Source of the DNA: RGIG5057 sp964642045
GTDB taxonomy: Bacteria; Bacillota; Clostridia; TANB77; CAG-465
Direction of reading: 5' to 3'
Length of the DNA stretch: 15,218 bases
NCBI GenBank assembly: GCA_964642045.1
Contig: CAZXLZ010000028.1
Coordinates: 1 to 15,218 of the forward strand
Shown here in pieces: positions 1 to 7,288 of the stretch. The notes under the pieces are model-generated. The model saw only the letters and a program-made list of their open reading frames with translations. It was not told where the DNA came from and did no database searches. The number at the start of each line of letters is the position of its first letter. Position 1 is the first letter of the stretch. The position numbers were made by a program, and so were the translations under genes.

Positions 1-182
1 ACAAGATTACAAGCTAAATTACTAATTTACATATAATATAAGACTCCTTTAAAAACAAAATTTGAAAATTAATTATTGATATAATATAACAAATAGAAAA
101 CAATTCAATAAAATATATTGTTTTCGACAAAATAAGACAAAACTAGACAACCATATTTCACACAAATTTTTAAATATATATC
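1..182. other. AT-rich intergenic stretch, no gene seen
   Basis: No convincing coding frame is visible. The stretch lies beyond the terminator of the leftward operon, so it is probably the spacer before a gene outside the window. It contains three GACAA pentamers at 126-130, 136-140 and 146-150, spaced exactly 10 bp apart. A weak leftward promoter is possible: minus-strand TTGAAT, 16 bp, then TATTAT, roughly between 80 and 108. The extreme AT content makes such matches unreliable. Confidence 0.4.
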
Positions 183-224
183 AATAAAAATGGAAGCAAC
201 TAACAAGTTACCTCCATTTTTATT
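183..224 (-). terminator. Intrinsic terminator of the leftward operon
   Basis: A 12-bp perfect stem (183-194 with 213-224) continues through two mismatches into AACT/AGTT around an AACA loop. On the minus strand the 3' arm supplies TTTTTATT as the U-rich tail. The stem overlaps the stop codon of the 207-residue gene, so termination occurs directly at the end of the operon. Confidence 0.8.
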
Positions 225-847
225 TAGTATTTTTGTATGATTGAGTTTAAAAAACTTCGTAGTTCTGTTGCATTACTTAAACCAACATAATTATCTGCCC
301 AATATATTTTGTATTTTTTTCCCATAAACCAATATTCATCTAGATTAAAATAAGTAGAATCTTCTTCATCATAATAGTACTCTAAAATATCTATATTCAA
401 TATCAAATCAGATACTGGCCCATGCAGCATAGTAAAATACATATGTGTACTTACATTTCCTGTATCTCTCCTGTTATTAATTTCGATTATTTCATTATAA
501 TACTCACTTCCATATTTAAAAACGTATGGAACTCCTTTATGATAATATATTATTTTTCTTGGAAGTGGCAAATCACTTAATTTTTTAGGTATACCATCTG
601 CTGAATAAATATATAGTTCAAACTCAGTTATTTCAGTATTCACATTACTAATATTATAGTTATAAATATATTCATCATATCTTTCTTCATCTTCTTCTGT
701 GTTATCTGCTACTATAACTTCTTCTCCAAGTACATACTTATTCTTTGGATGCTCTATAATATATATCGATATAAAATGATATGCAATAAATGCAACTATA
801 ATTATACAAATTATTATAATTACTGGCATAATTATTTTTTTATTCAT
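224..847 (-). CDS. Membrane-anchored hypothetical protein (207 aa)
   Basis: I do not recognise the family. The protein starts with two lysines and a long hydrophobic run at residues 5-31, consistent with an uncleaved N-terminal membrane anchor. The rest (about 35-207) is probably outside the cell: it is hydrophilic, very rich in Tyr, Asp, Glu and Asn, and has an acidic patch (EEDEE) near residues 51-55. There is no Cys lipobox. The start is ATG with an AGGAG site about 12 nt upstream, rather distant. It is the last gene of the leftward operon, 28 bp after the VanY-type peptidase, so a role at the cell surface together with that enzyme is an inference. No catalytic motif was seen. Confidence 0.75.
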   Translation of the reverse strand: MNKKIIMPVIIIICIIIVAFIAYHFISIYIIEHPKNKYVLGEEVIVADNTEEDEERYDEYIYNYNISNVNTEITEFELYIYSADGIPKKLSDLPLPRKIIYYHKGVPYVFKYGSEYYNEIIEINNRRDTGNVSTHMYFTMLHGPVSDLILNIDILEYYYDEEDSTYFNLDEYWFMGKKYKIYWADNYVGLSNATELRSFLNSIIQKY

Positions 848-875
848 ATATTAAAATTTCTCCTATTTTGTATAT

Positions 876-2543
876 TTACTCATTATATTTTGATGTTATA
901 TTTAAATATTCTTCTAAACAAAGACCACTATTATACACATCTGTTGCTATATCTACTCCTAAATACCTAATATGCCAAGGCTCGTATTTATAACCTGTTA
1001 TAGCCTCTTTAGACTTAGGATACCTTATTATAAAGCCATATTTATGTGCATTATCAGCAAGCCACTTTCCCTCTTTAGTATCTCCAAACCAATCTTCAAT
1101 ATAATTTACATCCATAGCAAGACCTGTTTGATGCTCTGAATGTCCTGCTCTTGCAGAGAAGGTATCAGCTGCAGCTTGACCATAAGATGCTACATAGTTA
1201 TTATATAAATTATATTGAGTATTATATGACCTAAATCCTGAAGAAATCCAAAAGTTCAATCCTTCTTTTGCAGCGGCAGCTTTCATATTATTAAATGCAG
1301 CCATTGTTTCGGCAGTTAGTCCACCTGGATTATAATCTCTTGGAAGACTATATGTTTTATTAGCTATAAGAATACCATTTACATATGTAAGATTAGTTGC
1401 TACTGTTCCCGGCTTTATAGCTTCTACTACATTTATAGGTACTACCTGTGATATTTCATATACAGCAGATTTAACAGTTAAATTTGCACTTCCAACTTTT
1501 AAAGCTTTAACTACAGTTCCTTCTACTACAGCAACTTCAGTATTATCTATTTCAAATACTACCTCTTTATTTTCAGCATCCTCTGGCTGAACAGAATATG
1601 TGATTTCAAAACTTGAACCTACATATAGATTTAATCCACCTGTATTTAAAACAATAGCCTTAACTGGATTAGAAACATGAACATTCACTTCTTTTACCAC
1701 GTTTTCTACACAGATACTAACAGTAGCATCTCCAACATTTACACCCATTAAACTATTATTTTCAGAAACTTTTACTATTTCTTCATTTTCAGAAACTATT
1801 TTTACATCTTTTATTGTAGCATTATCTGGTTTTATCTCTACGCTTAATGATTTTTCCTCGCCTTTACCTATACCTATCACTCCCTCTACCAAATCATTAA
1901 TTATAATATCTTTAGTTTCTATATGTGTGATAATGTATCCTAGAGCATCTTTATCATTATATGTTATTCGTATATTTCCAAGCTCATCTTTAGAAAGTTT
2001 AGATATCACCAAAGTACATGTCATGTCAGGATTTAAAGTATATACATCAAATGTATCATACTTTGATAAATATTTAGGAAGCTTCATATAAATTTCTGCA
2101 AAATTAGTATTACCTACATAAAGTGTATCATAAGTAGCAAGACTTTCTATTTCATCAAAGTTTCTTTTTTCCCTACAAATTTTAACCACATTTTTAGTTT
2201 TAACGTCCTCAGACATAAACACTACATTTTCGCCTTTGTAATTTACACTAAAAAGTATATTTTTCTCTTTTATAAGTTCTACATTCTTTTTACTTAAAAA
2301 TACTTTTGGAAAATAACTAGTTATCTCATATACTTCAGTATCCCTTAACTTTGATAAATTGTTATATGTTATATAGTCAAATACAAGTTTAGCTATAAAA
2401 GTACTTAGAGCCACTAATAATATAAGTATTATAACTATAATTAATATTATTATTAAACCTTTTTTGTGTTTCTTATCAGATTTTTCTACTTTTTTCTTAT
2501 TTTTAACTTTAACATCTTTAGTTACTTCTTTCATTTTTTCCAC
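876..2543 (-). CDS. Membrane-anchored Ig-like (BIG2) / VanY-type D-Ala-D-Ala carboxypeptidase (M15)
   Basis: Probable zinc metallopeptidase that trims D-alanine from peptidoglycan stem peptides outside the cell. Order of parts in 555 residues: Lys-rich cytoplasmic tail (1-28), membrane anchor (about 30-52), an unassigned region (60-215), two BIG2-like Ig folds (about 225-290 and 295-373, each with a VGxAxxxV-type strand), then the M15B/VanY domain (about 385-548). In that domain SGFRSY lies at 435-440, HSEHQTGLAMD at 468-478 and EPWH at 521-524. By family analogy the zinc ligands are His471, Asp478 and His524, and Glu521 is the catalytic base; all are present. The start is GTG, chosen because AAGGAG lies 9-10 nt upstream; the ATG three codons later would be too far away. 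It is 15 bp downstream of the previous gene. Cell-wall remodelling is better supported than vancomycin resistance, because no van genes are nearby. Confidence 0.9.
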   Translation of the reverse strand: MEKMKEVTKDVKVKNKKKVEKSDKKHKKGLIIILIIVIILILLVALSTFIAKLVFDYITYNNLSKLRDTEVYEITSYFPKVFLSKKNVELIKEKNILFSVNYKGENVVFMSEDVKTKNVVKICREKRNFDEIESLATYDTLYVGNTNFAEIYMKLPKYLSKYDTFDVYTLNPDMTCTLVISKLSKDELGNIRITYNDKDALGYIITHIETKDIIINDLVEGVIGIGKGEEKSLSVEIKPDNATIKDVKIVSENEEIVKVSENNSLMGVNVGDATVSICVENVVKEVNVHVSNPVKAIVLNTGGLNLYVGSSFEITYSVQPEDAENKEVVFEIDNTEVAVVEGTVVKALKVGSANLTVKSAVYEISQVVPINVVEAIKPGTVATNLTYVNGILIANKTYSLPRDYNPGGLTAETMAAFNNMKAAAAKEGLNFWISSGFRSYNTQYNLYNNYVASYGQAAADTFSARAGHSEHQTGLAMDVNYIEDWFGDTKEGKWLADNAHKYGFIIRYPKSKEAITGYKYEPWHIRYLGVDIATDVYNSGLCLEEYLNITSKYNE

Positions 2544-2558
2544 TTTAAAACTCTCCTT

Positions 2559-3146
2559 TTATCTAGATATAGTAAAACCAACCAAATAATATTTATTATC
2601 ACCATAGCCTATACTATAGTTTGCGGTGCAAGAAAATTCTTTATCTAAAAATTTTTGTGTATACTCCACTTTAACTTTATGTATATCATTTTCTGATCCA
2701 TATGATAAAATACTATATGAGTTTATATGAAATTTTTCCATATTTAGATCATTTAAATAAACATATCCATCATTACCGTCATTATAGCTTTCATTAAAAA
2801 GATAGTAATAAGCAGCTTTGTAATCTAATACGTTTATAATATTTTTACCATTATCATCTGTTATTATATCTATATACTTCTCTCTATTTTGAAGTATATA
2901 CATATCTGTTATATATTTTTTTTGATCTTCTCTTAACACATCACCCGTTATATCAATTTCATAACTTGAAAGAAGCACACTTGCCACGCTTTCTATAAAT
3001 GTATCTATATTATTCGTATTTGTTGATATAACGTTTGTTATCTTATCTCCTATTTTATCATCAAATCTTAGACTAAATATACTTATAGCTACAGCTACAA
3101 CACATAAAGTTACACCTAGCACGCTAAATATTTTTTTCTTTTTCAC
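2559..3146 (-). CDS. Membrane-anchored hypothetical protein (195 aa)
   Basis: The family is not recognised. A basic KKKK start is followed by a hydrophobic segment at about residues 5-25, then a soluble, probably extracellular, domain rich in Asp, Asn, Tyr and Ser. The C-terminal part (residues about 135-195) reads as alternating strands ending in YYLVGFTISR, which resembles small extracytoplasmic β-rich domains, but I cannot assign it. I place the start at GTG 3144-3146, because AGGTGA lies about 5 nt before it. An alternative GTG at 3153-3155 would overlap that ribosome binding site and would add three residues. The gene sits between the prepilin-like gene and the VanY-type peptidase in a tight leftward operon. 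Confidence 0.72.
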   Translation of the reverse strand: MKKKKIFSVLGVTLCVVAVAISIFSLRFDDKIGDKITNVISTNTNNIDTFIESVASVLLSSYEIDITGDVLREDQKKYITDMYILQNREKYIDIITDDNGKNIINVLDYKAAYYYLFNESYNDGNDGYVYLNDLNMEKFHINSYSILSYGSENDIHKVKVEYTQKFLDKEFSCTANYSIGYGDNKYYLVGFTISR

Positions 3147-3188
3147 AAATATCACCTATCTCAAGTATATTCATGAAACTATAAAATA

Positions 3189-3635
3189 TTATTTTGTATA
3201 AGTTGTTATATTTTCTAAAATTACATTTTTTATACTACTTGGAATATTTATACCCTTTCCATATAGTGTAAGCTCATCATAAAGTTTTAAATTTCCTTCT
3301 TGGATAGTTAGAATAGATGCATAATCTATATTACTATTTATTCTGGCATCTTCTATACCAGGTATATATTCTAATAGCTTTTTTACTCTCTCTTCTTCAG
3401 TTATTCTATCATCATCTATAGAAACAAGAGTAAGATCAATTCTTGGATTTTTGGCAAGATTCATATTTAGTTCATCCTTAAATGTAGTTATATCGCTTTT
3501 TATTCTTGCCTCAGTTGCCTCAGAAATACTGTTTTTTGAACTATTAAAATCAAGAAATACTACAGAACTAAGTATTAGTATGATTATAATCATTATAACT
3601 AGCACTACTAAGCTTATACCACTTTTTTTATTCAT
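3189..3635 (-). CDS. Prepilin-like / type IV pilin-like N-terminal protein (148 aa)
   Basis: The N-terminus is short and basic (MNKKSG), followed by a Gly6-Ile7 junction and a hydrophobic helix through about residue 28. This is the layout of a class III/type IV prepilin signal cut by a PilD-type peptidase, as seen in many clostridial pseudopilin-like proteins. The usual Glu at mature position +5 is Val here, so assembly into a filament is uncertain. The remaining 120 residues are hydrophilic, with a helix (35-60) and a possible small globular domain. It is the first gene of the leftward operon. The start is ATG with AGGTGTGAT just upstream. It could be a secretion pseudopilin or simply a membrane-anchored protein using the same signal. 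No pilus ATPase or platform gene is in the window. Confidence 0.65.
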   Translation of the reverse strand: MNKKSGISLVVLVIMIIIILILSSVVFLDFNSSKNSISEATEARIKSDITTFKDELNMNLAKNPRIDLTLVSIDDDRITEEERVKKLLEYIPGIEDARINSNIDYASILTIQEGNLKLYDELTLYGKGINIPSSIKNVILENITTYTK

Positions 3636-3658
3636 CTATCACACCTCTATTTTGTTAG

Positions 3659-3687
3659 ATTTTATCATAACTTTTAGTTATTTTCAA
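3659..3687 (-). promoter_or_regulatory. σA-type promoter of the leftward envelope operon
   Basis: On the minus strand, TTGAAA (complement of 3682-3687) and TAAAAT (complement of 3659-3664) are separated by exactly 17 bp, with TGA directly before the -10 hexamer (extended -10). The start codon lies about 24 bp downstream. A second possible -35 (TTGACA) sits further upstream but pairs less well with a -10. Confidence 0.6.
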
Positions 3688-3737
3688 TATAGTTATACTA
3701 ATATATTTTGATATTAAATGTCAAAAATATATATTTC

Positions 3738-3766
3738 TTGACTTTAATTAAATTATATATTAAAAT
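3738..3766 (+). promoter_or_regulatory. σA-type promoter of glmS
   Basis: TTGACT (3738-3743), 17 bp, then TAAAAT (3761-3766). Transcription would start near 3773 and give a leader of about 217 nt that contains the whole glmS ribozyme. Confidence 0.7.
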
Positions 3767-3809
3767 ACGGATAAGCTTAAAAAATGTTTTCGGGAGGTGA
3801 AATTATAAC

Positions 3810-3965
3810 AGTTTTTTAGTTAGCGCATGGGCTATATTTTTATATAGCTGACGAGGTCAGTAGTTTATCGAATTATATCAGCGGATACTACTTGCGGACA
3901 TTATATGTTGTTCGTTATACATATTACAAAAATCAAAATCTATTATTGTAACAAAAGATATGTAA
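3810..3965 (+). ncRNA. glmS ribozyme: glmS ribozyme (glucosamine-6-phosphate-activated)
   Basis: Self-cleaving leader element that shuts down glmS expression when glucosamine-6-phosphate is abundant. The conserved parts are in order: the AGCGC cleavage region (cleavage expected between A3822 and G3823); a 7-bp P1-like stem 3831-3837/3842-3848; the invariant TGACGAGG at 3849-3856; AGTAG/CTACT pairing (3859-3863 with 3888-3892) enclosing TTATCGAA and CAGCGGAT; then CGGACA/TGTTCG (3895-3900 with 3909-3914) and a P4-like helix (ACATAT 3919-3924 with ATATGT 3958-3963). It lies between the glmS promoter and the glmS ribosome binding site, as in other Firmicutes. Confidence 0.93.
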
Positions 3966-3989
3966 AACATATATAGGAGGTAATATTTT

Positions 3990-5802
3990 ATGTGCGGAAT
4001 AATTGGATACATAGGGAAAGAAGATGATGCCTGTTTAAAAGTTATTTCTGGATTAAAAAAATTAGAATACAGAGGTTATGATTCAGCAGGTATATATCTT
4101 ATGTCTAAAGATAAAGATTCAGCTATGTATAAATCCGAAGGAAGAATAAGTAATTTAGAAGAATTACTTGATAAAAACGATACAAAATTTGAGGCCGCTA
4201 TAGGTCATACTAGATGGGCGACTCACGGAGCGCCAAATAGCATAAATGCACATCCACACAAAGTTGGAAGTGTTTGTTTAGTACATAATGGAATAATAGA
4301 AAACTATATGGAGCTAAAAAATGTCTTAGAAGAAAAAGGATATAAATTTGAATCAGAAACAGATACAGCTGTCGCTTGTGGATATATAGACTACATTTTT
4401 AAAAACTCACCTACTCTAGATAAACTTGAAATTATAGCTAAGGCTTGTTCAAATTTCAGAGGTTCATTTGCCCTTTCTATAATATTTGATGATGATAAAG
4501 AAAATATATATGTAGCAAGAAAAGATAGTCCATTAATTATTGGTATCTCTGATGAAGGCAATTTTGCTGCTTCTGATATTTCTGCTATATTAGAATGCAC
4601 AAATAAATTTGTAAAGCTAGAATCTAATGAGTTTGGAAAAATATCGAAAGATGATTATGTAGTAGTAAACGATAAATTAGAAAAGCAATATAAAGATATT
4701 AATATAGCAGATTGGTCATCTGAAGAATATAACAAGAATGGATATGAACATTTTATGCTAAAAGAAATGCATGAACAACCTAGAGCTACTCATAACTTAT
4801 ATAAAAAGTATCTATCAGAAGATAGTGATTTGCAAAAATTAGATTTATCTAAATATGATAAGATAGATATAGTTGCATGTGGAAGCGCCATGCATGCAGG
4901 GCTATGCCGGAAAGTATTTAATAGAAAATTTTGCAAAAATTCCTGTAAACGTTGAAATTGCATCAGAATATAGGTACAAAACCCCTATAATCAACGATAA
5001 AACTTTAGTTATAATAATTTCACAGTCAGGTGAAACAGCTGATAGTCTTGCTGCTCTTCGTATGGCAAAAGAAAATGGTGCAACAATTCTTGGAATTGTA
5101 AATGCTATAGGTTCCACTATTGCAAGAGAATCTGATATACTTATTTATACATATGCTGGTCCTGAAATTGCCGTTGCAACTACTAAAGGATATCTAACTC
5201 AGGTAGCAGTGCTTTCAATTATAGCTTTAAAACTAGCAAAAAAATATATGACTGATGAGATGATAAATGAAATAAAAGCTGATATGCAAAATGTATATAA
5301 ATATATAGAAGAAGTTTTAGCTAAAACTGATGTTGCTAAAATGATTGCTAGCAGAATATGTGAAAATGAAGACTTATTCTTCATAGGTAGAGGTATAGAT
5401 TACGCAACTTCTATGGAGGGCTCTTTAAAATTAAAAGAGATTTCATATATGCATTCTGAAGCCTACCCTGCTGGCGAACTTAAACATGGTACTATTTCTT
5501 TAATAGAAGATGGTATTCCTGTTATTGCGGTTGCAACAGATAAGAAATTAGTGGAGAAAACTATAAGTAATATAAAGGAGACTAAAGCAAGAGGTGCATA
5601 TATAATATATATGGTATCAAAAGATTTAGATGTAAATGCCGATTTCTATGATGAAAAAATAGTTATCCCTTCTTCTTCTTCTTTCACCTCTCCTATGCTT
5701 GCAGTTACTATGATGCAGCTTATATCTTACTATACCGCTAAACTTAGAAACTGCGATATAGATAAACCTAAAAATTTAGCTAAATCAGTTACAGTAGAAT
5801 AA
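3990..5802 (+). CDS. glmS: Glutamine-fructose-6-phosphate aminotransferase (GlmS), interrupted by a one-base frameshift
   Basis: GlmS makes glucosamine-6-phosphate from fructose-6-phosphate and glutamine, the first step to UDP-GlcNAc and peptidoglycan. The N-terminal glutaminase starts MCGIIGYIG, with Cys2 as the nucleophile after Met removal; HTRWATHG is at 73-80 and HNGIIENY at 99-106. The first SIS domain begins near DIVACGS (about residue 291). The second SIS domain carries EAYPAGELKHG, and the C-terminus LAKSVTVE is canonical. The reading frame from 3990 closes at 4955. Homologous sequence resumes one base over, at GYAGKYL (4900 onward), and runs to 5802. Removing one G from GGG 4899-4901 restores a protein of 603 residues, the usual length. 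Start ATG 3990 has AGGAGG at 3975-3980. Whether the shift is a sequencing error, a real mutation or recoding cannot be decided here. Confidence 0.92.
4896..4905 (+). other. Frameshift point in glmS
   Basis: The zero frame reads Ala-Gly-Leu-Cys across this site, while conserved GlmS sequence needs Ala-Gly-Tyr-Ala. One extra base in the GGG at 4899-4901 explains it. Continuing in the zero frame gives 17 non-GlmS residues and then a stop at 4953-4955. A gene starting inside the second frame would lack the first strand of the SIS domain, so two separate genes are unlikely. Confidence 0.85.
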
Positions 5803-5809
5803 TATTATT

Positions 5810-5846
5810 AAAAACAATAGATACTTTGGTTTCTATTGTTTTTATG
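5810..5846 (+). terminator. Intrinsic terminator of glmS
   Basis: A perfect stem pairs AAAAACAATAGA (5810-5821) with TCTATTGTTTTT (5832-5843) around a 10-nt loop. The 3' arm ends in a T run. It separates glmS from the promoter of the paralogue array, which starts only 10 bp further on. Confidence 0.8.
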
Positions 5847-5852
5847 TTATCA

Positions 5853-5881
5853 TTGACTTACTACATGCACTGTGATATAAT
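5853..5881 (+). promoter_or_regulatory. σA extended -10 promoter, array unit 1
   Basis: TTGACT (5853-5858), 17 bp, TATAAT (5876-5881), with TGA directly before the -10 hexamer. The surrounding 45 bp (from about 5839) closely match the promoter region at 8519-8565, so the two are copies. The leader is about 50 nt and ends in an A-run/T-run and AGGAGG before ATG 5938. Confidence 0.85.
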
Positions 5882-5937
5882 AGATTCACAAATTTAAACC
5901 CTAATTTCAAAAAAAATTTTTAGGAGGAATTTTTTAT

Positions 5938-6741
5938 ATGGACGCAGTAGTAGAAATTAAGAAAGCCTATGCTGAAATCGTGAAAGGAATGGACGAAGAT
6001 ATCCTTTCAAAAGAATTCAAAAAAAATCAAGTTGTATCTCGTTTTCTTGCAAATTATCTTTTAAAATCCTTTGAAGGATACGGCTCACATGATATTGCAC
6101 TTAAGTTCCTTGCTACACCTCATGGAAGCAGAATTTATAAAGGTAAGGCAAAAGATGAAAAGTCATATAAGTTTATAACCGAAGATAATACTATCACATT
6201 AGAAATTATTGATGAGGCATGTAAGTCGACTTTACCTAATGGAATTAAGCTCTTAGATAGAGAAACCGTAAAACCACCTTTCTTTGAAACTTATGAAGAG
6301 TTTACTTTTGGCCGCCCTAAACCTCAGATTAATTCACTTGAATTTGAAAAAGAAGCAAGACAGTTTATTGAAAACTATCTTATAAAAGAGCTTGCAGATT
6401 TGTACATATCCGTAAAAAAAGGCAGAATACTTTCAGGAGGTTATGCTCGAAATGGAATTGCTACACGTATTAGTGATGAGCATGTAGGTATAGAATTCGT
6501 TTTAACTGATATAGGATGTTTTCAGATATGTATAGATCCAAAAACACAAAAGCTTCTAACAAAACCTGTAAATTATACTAGACAAGCTATATCAGCAGCA
6601 AAAGAACTTGCTAAGGAATATCATCTGTTTAGGCTAGACTCACATGGGACTTTTGACGATACATCAGCAAAAAATCTATTACCTATGAGTAATTGTGAGA
6701 CCGTTATATTTGAAGCAAGGATTAACTCAGATAACTATTAA
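5938..6741 (+). CDS. Array paralogue 1: two-module protein of unknown function (267 aa)
   Basis: Family not recognised. Two copies of the array module are visible: module 1 at about residues 31-128 (helix VVSRFLANYLLKSF, then a strand with LKFLATPHGSRIY) and module 2 at about 136-264 (helix EARQFIENYLIKELADLY, strand VGIEFVLTDIGCF, later helix SAAKELAKEY and a final strand TVIFEARI). Each module follows the pattern helix, strands with a Pro/Gly turn, helix, strand. There is no signal peptide or membrane segment, so it should be cytosolic. The second-module helix is almost identical in protein and DNA to that of the gene at 7289, indicating fairly recent duplication. It is the first gene of unit 1; start ATG has TAGGAGGA upstream. 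Function unknown. Confidence 0.85.
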   Translation: MDAVVEIKKAYAEIVKGMDEDILSKEFKKNQVVSRFLANYLLKSFEGYGSHDIALKFLATPHGSRIYKGKAKDEKSYKFITEDNTITLEIIDEACKSTLPNGIKLLDRETVKPPFFETYEEFTFGRPKPQINSLEFEKEARQFIENYLIKELADLYISVKKGRILSGGYARNGIATRISDEHVGIEFVLTDIGCFQICIDPKTQKLLTKPVNYTRQAISAAKELAKEYHLFRLDSHGTFDDTSAKNLLPMSNCETVIFEARINSDNY

Positions 6742-6766
6742 AAATTTTACTTTTTAAGGAGGAAAA
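6730..6766 (+). repeat. Direct repeat, copy 1 (gene end plus ribosome binding site)
   Basis: 37 bp from GATAACTATTAA (the last codons and stop of paralogue 1) through the T-rich stretch to AAGGAGGAAAA. It recurs at 7248-7283 with a single A deleted. Confidence 0.85.
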
Positions 6767-6771
6767 ATAAT

Positions 6772-7197
6772 ATGTCTATTAGTTTTGAACGTGAAGACAG
6801 ATGGGTAGAGTTGCAGACTTTTTCTGATAGCGAAGTGATTGAGTATTTGACTTCAAAGCTAAATAGCGATAAAAATCGTTTTAAGGTCGTAGCTAGTCCT
6901 AAGTTCTGTAATTGTGTTATGGCAAAGTTTGAAGATGTAAATTTTATTATTCATGCAGATTATACATGGATTGAACTTTCATTTGACAGAGCCGACACTG
7001 AAAAAATGGCCCATGTGATTGAAGAAATTACAAAGTGGGATAAATTTTCTAAGACAGAGAAAACATTTTATGTAGAAATTAATGAGGATAACTCTTGTAC
7101 AATCATTTTTGAAAACGGGTATGCAACATGTGGAGATTACAGAAGACGCTTTGGCGATGATAAAATAAGAATTACTCCTTTTAAAAGTAATTCTTAG
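6772..7197 (+). CDS. Small hypothetical protein within array unit 1 (141 aa)
   Basis: Unrecognised. It is soluble, with no signal peptide. The composition and layout suggest an α/β fold: a helix at about 18-31 (SDSEVIEYLTSKL), strands at about 36-60, a helix at about 77-90 (TEKMAHVIEEITKW), a strand pair at about 97-114 and an Arg-rich tail (DYRRRF, residues 123-128). It does not show the helix/Pro-Gly-strand layout of the surrounding paralogues, so I treat it as a different family, although distant kinship is not excluded. It is 30 bp behind paralogue 1 with AAGGAGG upstream, so it is co-transcribed. The 36-37 bp direct repeats on both sides suggest that it was inserted into, or left behind by, a duplication of the array. 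Confidence 0.75.
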   Translation: MSISFEREDRWVELQTFSDSEVIEYLTSKLNSDKNRFKVVASPKFCNCVMAKFEDVNFIIHADYTWIELSFDRADTEKMAHVIEEITKWDKFSKTEKTFYVEINEDNSCTIIFENGYATCGDYRRRFGDDKIRITPFKSNS

Positions 7198-7247
7198 TAT
7201 ATCGTTTTAAAAAGTTTCAAATGTAGTTAAAAGCAAGACACAACTAA

Positions 7248-7283
7248 GATAACTATTAAAATTTTACTTTTTAAGGAGGAAAA
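7248..7283 (+). repeat. Direct repeat, copy 2
   Basis: Same 36 bp as 6730-6766 minus one A. Here the part matching the gene end (DNY plus stop) is no longer inside a gene, so it is a leftover of a former paralogue end placed directly before the ribosome binding site of the gene at 7289. Confidence 0.85.
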
Positions 7284-7288
7284 TTATT

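Noticed and set aside
749..970. Plus-strand open frame of 73 codons across the junction of two leftward genes
   Set aside because: It is antisense to well-supported genes, has low-complexity Tyr/Asn/Leu composition and has no ribosome binding site.
3451..3711. Plus-strand frame opposite the prepilin-like gene
   Set aside because: It is the antisense of a hydrophobic leader; it shows no ribosome binding site and covers the promoter of the leftward operon.
4873..5802. A separate downstream gene for the C-terminal half of GlmS starting at TTG 4873 or ATG 4894
   Set aside because: No good ribosome binding site precedes it, and it would lack the first strand of the SIS domain (DIVACGS). A one-base frameshift in a single glmS explains everything.
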